From an uncultured Clostridium sp. (GTDB lineage Bacteria > Bacillota > Clostridia > Lachnospirales > Lachnospiraceae): DNA of 15,432 nt. Each line of letters starts with the position of its first letter. The first letter of the stretch is position 1. Below are positions 6,845 through 13,443 of the stretch, piece by piece. The translations under genes and the position numbers were made by a program. The stretch covers positions 1 to 15,432 of the forward strand of contig CAMEWU010000031.1 in assembly GCA_945946715.1 (NCBI GenBank), in the 5' to 3' direction. Under the pieces are notes generated by a model. It was not told the origin of the DNA. It worked only from the letters and a program-made list of their open reading frames with translations, and made no database searches.

Positions 6845-9301
6845 ATGAAGAAAAAAAGCGATTTCGACAAAGAAGGATTTAAGAAAGAAGTCATTAATAA
6901 CGTAAAGACGCTTTATCGGAAGACTATCGATGAAGCAACACAGCAGCAGGTATTTCAGGCTGTTGCATATGCAGTAAAAGATGATATCATTGACCGCTGG
7001 ATTGCAACTCATAAGGAATATGAAAAGAAGAATGTGAAGACAGTTTACTATTTGTCTATGGAATTCCTGATGGGTAGAGCCTTGGGTAACAATCTGATTA
7101 ATTTAACATACTATGATGAAATCAAAGAAGCATTAGAGGAATTAGGCTTTGATATCAATGTGATTGAAGATCAGGAGCCGGATGCGGCACTTGGTAATGG
7201 TGGTCTTGGTCGTTTGGCAGCTTGTTTCTTGGATTCACTTGCAACCTTAGGATATCCGGCATATGGATGCGGTATTCGTTATCGCTACGGTATGTTCAAA
7301 CAGGCAATCGAGGATGGTTATCAGGTAGAAAAACCGGATGACTGGTTGAGAGATGGAAATCCATTTGAGGTTCGGCGTGCAGAATATGCATGTGAAGTAA
7401 AGTTTGGCGGTTATGTTCGTGTTGAGAACCGGAATGGACGGAATTACTTTGTACAGGAAGGGTATCAGGCAATTCGTGCAGTGCCATATGATTTGCCGGT
7501 TATCGGATATGGTAACAACGTAGTAAATACATTGAGAATCTGGGATGCAGAAGCGATTCAGGACTTTAATCTGGATTCTTTTGATAAAGGTGAATACCAG
7601 AAAGCAGTTGAGCAACAGAACCTGGCCAGAACAATTGTTGAGGTATTATATCCAAATGACAATCATTATGCAGGTAAGGAATTGCGTCTGAAGCAGCAGT
7701 ATTTCTTCATTTCTGCTTCTATTCAGACAGCAATTAAGAAGTTTAAGGAAAATAACAGTGATTTACACGATATTCCAAAGAAATTAGTATTCCAGTTAAA
7801 TGATACACATCCAACCGTAACGGTTGCAGAATTAATGAGAATCTTAATGGATGAGGAAGGTCTGGAATGGGATGAAGCATGGGAAATTACAACACATACC
7901 TGTGCATATACCAATCATACCATTATGGCAGAAGCATTAGAGAAATGGCCTATTGAACTGTTCTCAAGACTGCTTCCTCGTGTATATCAGATTATTGAAG
8001 AAATTAACAGACGTTATGTGGCTGAGATTCAGGCCAAGTATCCGGGTGACCAGTCTAAGGTTAAGAACATGGCAATTCTTTACGATGGACAGGTTAAGAT
8101 GGCGCACCTGGCAATTGCCGGTTCCTTCTCCGTAAATGGTGTTGCACAGCTTCATACAGAAATTTTAAAGAAGAGAGAATTAAAAGACTTCTACGAGATG
8201 CGTCCGGAACAGTTCAACAACAAGACCAATGGTATTACCCAGAGAAGATTCTTATTACATGGTAATCCGTTGTTGGCAGATTGGGTAACGGATAAGATTG
8301 GTGATGAGTGGATTACTGATTTAAGTCAGATTAGCAAGTTAAAGGTATATGTGGATGATCCGAAGTGTCAACAGGAATTCATGAACATTAAGTACCAGAA
8401 TAAGATTCGTCTGGCAAACTATATTAAGGAACACAATGGTGTAGATGTAGACCCACGTTCTATCTTCGATGTACAGGTTAAGCGTTTACATGAGTACAAG
8501 AGACAGTTGCTGAACATTTTACATGTTATGCACTTATATAATGAGTTGAAGGCAAATCCTGGCATGGATATGGTTCCAAGAACCTTTATCTTTGGCGCAA
8601 AGGCAGCAGCCGGCTATAAGCGTGCTAAGTTAACAATCAAGTTAATTAATGCAGTGGCAGATGTAATTAATAATGATGAATCCATCAAAGGTAAGATTAA
8701 GGTAGTCTTCATTGAGAATTATCGTGTATCCAATGCAGAGATTATCTTTGCAGCAGCAGATGTCAGCGAACAGATTTCGACTGCGTCCCGTGAAGCTTCC
8801 GGTACCGGTAACATGAAGTTCATGTTAAATGGTGCATTAACCTTAGGTACCATGGATGGTGCGAATGTGGAAATTGTAGAAGAAGTTGGCATGGAAAATG
8901 CATTTATCTTCGGTATGTCAGCAGATGAGGTTATGAAGTATGAGCGGGAAGGTGGATACCATCCAATGGATATCTACAATAACAATCAGGCTGTTCGAAC
9001 CGTATTGACACAGTTGATTAATGGTTTCTATTCACCGGAAGACCCTGATTTGTTCCGTGAGTTATATGATTCCTTAACGAAGGAAGATGTATATTTCACA
9101 TTGAAGGATTTCGATTCCTATGCAGAGGCTCACAAGAGAATCGATGTTGCATATCGGGATGAAGCAGCTTGGGCAAAATCAGCAATGTTGAATACAGCTT
9201 GTGCCGGCAAGTTCTCTTCTGACCGTACCATTCAGGAATATGTAGATGATATCTGGAAGTTAGAGAAGGTAACTATAAAGCTTCCAAAGAGCACAAAGTA
9301 A
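6845..9301 (+). CDS. glgP: Glycogen/maltodextrin phosphorylase
   Basis: This is a GT35 enzyme that phosphorolyses alpha-1,4-glucan from non-reducing ends to glucose 1-phosphate in the cytosol. From ATG 6845 it has 818 residues, normal for the family. The frame extends upstream to a TTG at 6809, but AAGGAGG at 6827-6833 lies between them and favours ATG 6845 (11-base spacing; AAGGGG at 6838-6843 also sits directly before it). The pyridoxal-phosphate signature EASGTGNMKFMLNGALTLG is near the C-terminal third, with Schiff-base lysine Lys658. Other family blocks are YYLSMEFLMGRALGNNL, ALGNGGLGRLAACFLDSLA and FQLNDTHPTV. No other glycogen gene is nearby, and a strong terminator follows, so it appears to be a single-gene unit. 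Confidence 0.96.
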   Translation: MKKKSDFDKEGFKKEVINNVKTLYRKTIDEATQQQVFQAVAYAVKDDIIDRWIATHKEYEKKNVKTVYYLSMEFLMGRALGNNLINLTYYDEIKEALEELGFDINVIEDQEPDAALGNGGLGRLAACFLDSLATLGYPAYGCGIRYRYGMFKQAIEDGYQVEKPDDWLRDGNPFEVRRAEYACEVKFGGYVRVENRNGRNYFVQEGYQAIRAVPYDLPVIGYGNNVVNTLRIWDAEAIQDFNLDSFDKGEYQKAVEQQNLARTIVEVLYPNDNHYAGKELRLKQQYFFISASIQTAIKKFKENNSDLHDIPKKLVFQLNDTHPTVTVAELMRILMDEEGLEWDEAWEITTHTCAYTNHTIMAEALEKWPIELFSRLLPRVYQIIEEINRRYVAEIQAKYPGDQSKVKNMAILYDGQVKMAHLAIAGSFSVNGVAQLHTEILKKRELKDFYEMRPEQFNNKTNGITQRRFLLHGNPLLADWVTDKIGDEWITDLSQISKLKVYVDDPKCQQEFMNIKYQNKIRLANYIKEHNGVDVDPRSIFDVQVKRLHEYKRQLLNILHVMHLYNELKANPGMDMVPRTFIFGAKAAAGYKRAKLTIKLINAVADVINNDESIKGKIKVVFIENYRVSNAEIIFAAADVSEQISTASREASGTGNMKFMLNGALTLGTMDGANVEIVEEVGMENAFIFGMSADEVMKYEREGGYHPMDIYNNNQAVRTVLTQLINGFYSPEDPDLFRELYDSLTKEDVYFTLKDFDSYAEAHKRIDVAYRDEAAWAKSAMLNTACAGKFSSDRTIQEYVDDIWKLEKVTIKLPKSTK

Positions 9302-9323
9302 TAAGTTTTATTTTAAGGTATCT

Positions 9324-9369
9324 ATACCCTTTGGAGAATTGCGTATGCATTCTTCAAAGGGTATTTTTT
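9324..9369 (+). terminator. Strong intrinsic terminator after glgP
   Basis: ATACCCTTTG (9324-9333) pairs perfectly with CAAAGGGTAT (9355-9364). Pairing continues inward through GAGAAT/ATTCTT with one G-T pair, leaving a loop of about nine bases. Six T residues close the structure (9364-9369). Confidence 0.93.
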
Positions 9370-9425
9370 GGTAATAACTGCCTTTGTTACTGAATAAGAA
9401 TATTATTAGAAACAGGAGGCAGAGC

Positions 9426-10334
9426 ATGAGAGAAAAACTGACAATGGTATTTGCCATAGGAATACTGGCAGTTATGATTCCATACTTTGGTACAATGGTT
9501 CTAACCGGAACCATAGGCGCAGCAGTCAGCTCGGTGGAAGAACTGGATACGGGTAAAACGGTTTCACTGGAGGTGGACGGGCAGTATCAGGTTATAGATG
9601 TTGAGGCATATTTGAAGGGAACACTGCCCACTGTATTAGAGGGTTCTGAAGATATTGAGGTCTGGAAAGCTCTGGCAGTGATAGAACGCACCAATATTTA
9701 TAAAAGAATGGATGGAATGGGAAATATAGATGAAAAGGATCTGGAACTGGAATATATGGATGAAGAGGAGTTAAAAGAAGTATGGGGCGAACGGAAATAT
9801 GATATATATAGTCATACAGTAGAGCAGGCAATTTTGGAAACAGCAGGGGAAACAATTGTATATGATGGGGAGTATATTGATGCTTTATATCATAAAGTCA
9901 GTGTTGGTACAACTGTAAGTGCAGAAGAACTGTTGGGAGAATCTGTTCCCTATTTAACAGCAGTGGTAAGTAGTCATGATGTGGAAGCGAAGGACTATAT
10001 GAATCTTGTAACAGTATCAAAAGAATCTGTTCAGGAGCTTTCGGTGATGGAAAGTACAGAACATGGATATGTGCGAAAGATATTATATAATGGCGAAGAA
10101 TTATCAGGCGAAGATGCACAGGAACTCTTTGATTTGCCATCGTTGAATTTTTATGTGGAAGACATGGGAAACGAGTATAGGATTGTTTGTCTGGGGAAAG
10201 GTCATGGTTTGGGAATGAGTCTGTATGGTGCAGGAACTTTGGCATCAGAAGGAAAAAACTATAAGGATATATTGCAAACGTATTATCCGGGAACACAGAT
10301 TTTAGAGTTTGTTGCCGGGCAGGTAGAGGAATAA
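9426..10334 (+). CDS. SpoIID-family protein lacking the catalytic glutamate (probable pseudoenzyme)
   Basis: The start is ATG 9426, with AGGAGG at 9414-9419 six bases upstream; the protein has 302 residues. An N-terminal hydrophobic segment (about 5-30) should anchor it outside the membrane. SpoIID-family marks are VEAYLKGTLP (59-68), the KALAVIERTN block (81-90), PYLTAVVSSHD (175-185) and the C-terminal GKGHGLGMSLYGAG (257-270), followed by ILQTYYPG. Known SpoIID proteins are lytic transglycosylases whose catalytic Glu sits three residues after the G-V-V of the first block (PAEM or AKEI). In an ungapped comparison that position is Val70 (codon GTA, 9633-9635). The usual serine/GG stretch is also altered (YHKVSVGTT, 155-163). 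A scaffold or glycan-binding role is more likely than cleavage. It heads a group with the L,D-transpeptidase (131-base gap) and the SpoIIQ-like gene. No clear promoter is visible in the 56 bases before it. Confidence 0.85.
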   Translation: MREKLTMVFAIGILAVMIPYFGTMVLTGTIGAAVSSVEELDTGKTVSLEVDGQYQVIDVEAYLKGTLPTVLEGSEDIEVWKALAVIERTNIYKRMDGMGNIDEKDLELEYMDEEELKEVWGERKYDIYSHTVEQAILETAGETIVYDGEYIDALYHKVSVGTTVSAEELLGESVPYLTAVVSSHDVEAKDYMNLVTVSKESVQELSVMESTEHGYVRKILYNGEELSGEDAQELFDLPSLNFYVEDMGNEYRIVCLGKGHGLGMSLYGAGTLASEGKNYKDILQTYYPGTQILEFVAGQVEE

Positions 10335-10406
10335 AGGAATTGTCAGAAAAACGATTGATTTTAAGGCTTTACTTCCCCCGCCAATATGGTGTATCATTGA
10401 ACAGTA

Positions 10407-10431
10407 CCATCTTTGTCATGGAAGAAGATGG
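10407..10431. repeat. Inverted repeat in the SpoIID-like/transpeptidase gap
   Basis: CCATCTT (10407-10413) and AAGATGG (10425-10431) form a seven-base inverted repeat with an 11-base loop, in the only sizeable gap inside the wall-gene cluster. No T-run follows, so it is not an intrinsic terminator. It could be a protein-binding site or an RNA hairpin in the leader of the transpeptidase gene. Apart from this, bases 10335-10465 show no convincing promoter. Confidence 0.4.
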
Positions 10432-10465
10432 AATAGGATATAGGTAATTTATGTAGAGGAATAGA

Positions 10466-11995
10466 ATGAAATTACGTAAGAAAATAGGTCTGACATTGTT
10501 GGGACTGGTGACTATGACTATAAGTGGAATACTATTGCTTACACTTGTCAGCCGGTTCAACTATGGTATAGATAATAATTATAATGTAACAGAGTCAGGA
10601 AACTGCTCCAATGAGACTGCTATGGAACCGATGGAAGCAGTATCAGATGGAAGCAAACAAGCACAAGAGACTATTGTAAATGATGGTGCTTTGAGTACGG
10701 CAAAGGAGTTACTGGATCTAGAGGATTATTCAGAAGCTCCGGCTGACAATGGCTGTCCTTATTTTATTAAGGTGAATCGGGTGCAAAATGTTGTGACGGT
10801 ATATGCCTTGGATGAGGATGGATACTATACAAAACCAATAAAAGCTATGTTATGTTCAGTAGGAAAGAATAATCGGACACCGGCGGGAACATTCCAAACC
10901 TCGGACAAGCATGAATGGTGTTCTTTGGTAGGCGGAGTATATGGGCAATATGCATATCGCATTGATGGACAAATCATGTTCCATTCTGTTCCTTATTTTT
11001 CGATGAATAAAGGGGATTTGGAAACGGAAGAATATAATAAGCTGGGAACGTCAGCTTCGTTGGGGTGTATACGATTGTCCGTTGCAGATGCAAAATGGAT
11101 TTATGATAATTGTCCTTCCGGAACAATTGTGACGATTTATGATAGCGATTACGAAGGTCCTCTGGGAAAACCGACAGCTGAGAAAATTGAAGTGGGATCG
11201 GATTATGCAGGTTGGGATCCTACAGATCCGGATATGGATAATCCATGGAATCAGGGGATGCCTCGGATCCTGGGAGGAGGACTTCGTACCATTCAGAGAG
11301 GATATACTTTTCAGATGGCATGCGGAGTACTGGCACTGGATGGACAGGGAAATGACATAACATCTGAAATGACAGTTGTCGGAGATGTAAATGCTATGAA
11401 AGTAGGAGATTATCCGGTTACATACGAAGTGACAGATGCCTTGGGAAACAAAACAGCGGTATCCGGAGTGATACGGGTTGTTGATACCATTCCACCGGAG
11501 CTGGAGATTGACACAGAGGAAATAACATTAAATCGGGCACAATCATCGGAGATAAACTGTATAGCAAGTATTATTCGACATATTCAGGTAGTGGATGCCG
11601 GTGAGTATTTGAGCCCGGATTGCCTGACAGTGGATATCAGTCATTTGGAAGGACAATCAGAAGGAAGGTTTTCTGTTATAGTCTGGGCAGAAGATGAGTC
11701 CGGAAATCAAACAGATAAAAAGAAGATTTCTGTTAGCCTGGATCGGGAAGCTCCTGTGATTTTGGAACCGGAACAAAAGAGTTTTTTTGCTGATTCAACA
11801 GAAGAATTGGAACAAATGTTATCGGAAGCGATTGTTGTCCATGATAATTATAGTGGGGTAAAGGATGTCAGGATATCATGGGTACAGGAGACGGATGAAG
11901 TCTATTCTGTACTGGTAACAGCAAAAGACGGGTATGGAAACGTAGGAACTGTATTTTTTCAAGATTTTAATTTTTCTTATGGTAAAAATGAATAA
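10466..11995 (+). CDS. L,D-transpeptidase (YkuD) with tandem Ig-like domains
   Basis: The 509-residue protein starts at ATG 10466 with GAGGA at 10456-10460. Residues 7-29 form a signal anchor, followed by a low-complexity linker to about 95. The YkuD catalytic domain spans about 98-226: Thr/Pro-rich GKNNRTPAGTF, His173 in IMFHSVPYF, and the nucleophile Cys201 with Arg203 in SASLGCIRL. The family makes 3-3 crosslinks in peptidoglycan or attaches proteins to it. The rest (about 278-505) holds three beta-sandwich repeats of bacterial Ig-like type, each with a TDALGNKT, EDESGNQT or KDGYGN strand-turn and D-x-x-x-P linkers (DTIPPE, DREAPV). These probably span or bind the wall. It lies between the SpoIID-like and SpoIIQ-like genes and is the only member of the trio whose active site is intact. 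Confidence 0.92.
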   Translation: MKLRKKIGLTLLGLVTMTISGILLLTLVSRFNYGIDNNYNVTESGNCSNETAMEPMEAVSDGSKQAQETIVNDGALSTAKELLDLEDYSEAPADNGCPYFIKVNRVQNVVTVYALDEDGYYTKPIKAMLCSVGKNNRTPAGTFQTSDKHEWCSLVGGVYGQYAYRIDGQIMFHSVPYFSMNKGDLETEEYNKLGTSASLGCIRLSVADAKWIYDNCPSGTIVTIYDSDYEGPLGKPTAEKIEVGSDYAGWDPTDPDMDNPWNQGMPRILGGGLRTIQRGYTFQMACGVLALDGQGNDITSEMTVVGDVNAMKVGDYPVTYEVTDALGNKTAVSGVIRVVDTIPPELEIDTEEITLNRAQSSEINCIASIIRHIQVVDAGEYLSPDCLTVDISHLEGQSEGRFSVIVWAEDESGNQTDKKKISVSLDREAPVILEPEQKSFFADSTEELEQMLSEAIVVHDNYSGVKDVRISWVQETDEVYSVLVTAKDGYGNVGTVFFQDFNFSYGKNE

Positions 11996-12003
11996 ATTCA
12001 TTT

Positions 12004-12028
12004 CCTCTGGTAACAATAGTACCAGAGG
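12004..12028 (+). promoter_or_regulatory. Hairpin covering the ribosome binding site of the SpoIIQ-like gene
   Basis: CCTCTGGTA (12004-12012) and TACCAGAGG (12020-12028) are a perfect nine-base inverted repeat with a seven-base loop. The 3' arm contains AGAGG, the Shine-Dalgarno sequence for ATG 12037. No T-run follows, so it is not a terminator. The upstream stop codon ends eight bases before the stem, close enough for a terminating ribosome to open it, which suggests translational coupling to the transpeptidase gene. Confidence 0.6.
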
Positions 12029-12036
12029 TGATGAAA

Positions 12037-12852
12037 ATGAAGAAATCCGTAACAGATTTTTTGAAGGCAAATGGATTCTACTTATCCTTTGGGGTTGGTG
12101 TGGTTGCGTTAGTTGTGGCATTAGCAGTTTATAACGTGAATACCAATAAAAAAGAACAACAGCAGAATCAGGAAATAAACCTGAATGAGCCAGTGGAACA
12201 GGAAATGGCAGATGCTGAGGAAATGGAAGACATTCAGGAAACAATTTTAGATGGTGATATGGATGTACCAATGGATATGTGGATGACAGAAAACAATACA
12301 GAAGAGATAGCAGATACTGCATTATCCGGTGAGGAGTCGGGTGAGGTAGCCGTAGAAGATGCGGAAACTGCGGGTGCAGAGCCGGTTATATCTAATGAAG
12401 CTAAGACGTATGAACCATTAGGAGGGCTTACTTTTACCGGTATGGAAGAAGTGTCTATGCCTGTTCTGGGCAATACAATTTTGCCTTACAGCATGGATAC
12501 TACTGTTTATTTTCAAACCTTAGGAACCTATCGTTGCAATCCCGGAATGCTGTTGCAGGCACCGGCTGGAACGGAAGTGACTTCTATTTGGCATGGACAG
12601 GTAATTGGAATAGCCGATACGAAAGAATATGGAACGACAGTGACAGTTGATTTAGGAAGTGGTTATACAGCTGTTTATGGACAATTGCAGGAAGTTGGCG
12701 TTACTATTGGTGATGAAGTATGGAAAGATACTATTTTGGGAACCGTAGCAGAACCAACTGCTTATTATGAGAAAGAAGGCAGTCATTTGTTCTTTGCAAT
12801 AGAGAAAGATGGACAACCGGTAAATCCAATGGAGATACTACAGGTGGAATAA
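12037..12852 (+). CDS. SpoIIQ-like membrane protein with a degenerate LytM/M23 domain
   Basis: ATG 12037 is preferred because AGAGGTG (12024-12030) lies six bases upstream; GTG 12028 and ATG 12031 are too close to it. The 271-residue protein has one membrane span (about 14-34), an acidic linker rich in Glu/Asp/Met (about 40-118), and an M23-type domain (about 138-266) recognisable from MPVLGNTILPYSMD, APAGTEV, YGTTVTVDLGSGYTAVYG and EGSHLFFAI. Compared with active LytM, the zinc ligands are replaced: Asn168 for His and Leu172 for Asp in the first motif, and Phe252 for the second His of HxH. Gln216 replaces the active-site His of the Y-x-H-L block; only His250 remains. B. subtilis SpoIIQ is likewise inactive and works as a ligand for SpoIIIAH. 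Here it probably binds or organises wall proteins. The gene is last in the cluster, before a terminator. Confidence 0.85.
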   Translation: MKKSVTDFLKANGFYLSFGVGVVALVVALAVYNVNTNKKEQQQNQEINLNEPVEQEMADAEEMEDIQETILDGDMDVPMDMWMTENNTEEIADTALSGEESGEVAVEDAETAGAEPVISNEAKTYEPLGGLTFTGMEEVSMPVLGNTILPYSMDTTVYFQTLGTYRCNPGMLLQAPAGTEVTSIWHGQVIGIADTKEYGTTVTVDLGSGYTAVYGQLQEVGVTIGDEVWKDTILGTVAEPTAYYEKEGSHLFFAIEKDGQPVNPMEILQVE

Positions 12853-12855
12853 GAA

Positions 12856-12887
12856 AAAAGCCAGTTGGAATAATCCGACTGGCTTTT
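12856..12887. terminator. Bidirectional terminator between convergent genes
   Basis: AAAAGCCAGT (12856-12865) pairs with ACTGGCTTTT (12878-12887). Pairing extends inward through TGGA/TCCG to an ATAA loop. TTTTCTCTT follows on the plus strand, and a T-run (the A-run at 12854-12859) follows on the minus strand. It should stop both the SpoIIQ-like gene and perR, whose stop codon is a few bases away. Confidence 0.93.
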
Positions 12888-12890
12888 CTC

Positions 12891-13283
12891 TTATGTCATA
12901 GATTGGCAACAGGCTTCACAGTGACCATAATATATAATATGGCATCCATCCACTCTTCCGTTAAAACTTTCGGGTGTATAGACAAAAGACGGAAGTTCTG
13001 ACAAAGAAAAGTCTAGGACGCAGCCACACTTAGTACAAAAGAAGTGTGGATGTGGGGTAACGGTTGCGTCAAAATGATCTACCTTGCCATCACAGGAAAT
13101 ACGTAATATGATACCGTATTCAGCAAGCTGGGATAAATTACGATATACGGTACCCAAACTGATATTTGGCATAGTTTTTCGTAATTCAGTATATACCATA
13201 TCAGCAGTTGGATGGTCGGTTCTGGTTTTCAAATATGCAAGGATAGCATCCCGTTGTTTGCTTCGTTTCATAGCTGTCTGCAT
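12891..13283 (-). CDS. perR: PerR-type peroxide-sensing repressor, Fur family
   Basis: This 130-residue Fur-family protein has an N-terminal winged helix with the recognition stretch ISLGTVYRNLSQL (41-53). The five ligands of the regulatory Fe/Mn site of B. subtilis PerR (His37, Asp85, His91, His93, Asp104) are all present as His24, Asp72, His78, His80 and Asp91, at a constant offset of 13. The presence of Asp at the Asp104 position is typical of PerR rather than Fur. The structural zinc site is Cys83/Cys86 and Cys122/Cys125. PerR represses oxidative-stress genes until peroxide oxidises its iron-ligating histidines. The start CAT at 13281-13283 (minus-strand ATG) has AGGAG (13289-13293 on the minus strand) five bases upstream. 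A candidate operator overlaps its own promoter region, suggesting autoregulation. A Zur or Fur assignment is less likely. Confidence 0.88.
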   Translation of the reverse strand: MQTAMKRSKQRDAILAYLKTRTDHPTADMVYTELRKTMPNISLGTVYRNLSQLAEYGIILRISCDGKVDHFDATVTPHPHFFCTKCGCVLDFSLSELPSFVYTPESFNGRVDGCHIIYYGHCEACCQSMT

Positions 13284-13301
13284 AAGTACTCCTATTTAAA
13301 G

Positions 13302-13316
13302 TGATAATCATTCTTA
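13302..13316. promoter_or_regulatory. Per-box-like operator
   Basis: TGATAATCATTCTTA has the 7-1-7 layout of the Per box (TTATAATnATTATAA) and differs from it at four positions. It lies at the expected start of the perR transcript, 18 bases before the perR start codon. Confidence 0.6.
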
Positions 13317-13321
13317 TTTAT

Positions 13322-13351
13322 AAGATACCCTTTTTAAAGTTTTTTTGTCAA
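13322..13351 (-). promoter_or_regulatory. perR promoter
   Basis: On the minus strand a perfect TTGACA (-35, plus-strand 13346-13351) is followed after 18 bases by TATCTT (-10, 13322-13327). Transcription should start near 13315, within the Per-box-like site. Confidence 0.65.
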
Positions 13352-13390
13352 GTACTGGAATTAAGAAATATATGGTTTTTTAGGAATGAA

Positions 13391-13419
13391 TTGACAAAAG
13401 TTGGACAAGCCTGTACTAT
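13391..13419 (+). promoter_or_regulatory. Promoter of the PAS-GGDEF-EAL gene
   Basis: TTGACA at 13391-13396 and TACTAT at 13414-13419 are separated by 17 bases. The start would be near 13425, giving a leader of about 20 bases that contains AGGATAGGG before ATG 13444. Confidence 0.7.
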
Positions 13420-13443
13420 TAATATGAAGGATAGGGTAGCAAT

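Noticed and set aside
7247..7615. 122-codon minus-strand reading frame inside glgP
   Set aside because: It is opposite a highly conserved enzyme region, with no ribosome site or recognisable motif.
9898..10296. 132-codon minus-strand reading frame inside the SpoIID-like gene
   Set aside because: Its composition is that of an antisense shadow. It lacks a ribosome site and domain features, while the plus-strand gene is strongly supported.
12004..12028. Reading the hairpin before the SpoIIQ-like gene as a terminator
   Set aside because: The stem is followed by GTGATGAAAATG, not a T-run, and contains the ribosome site of the next gene.
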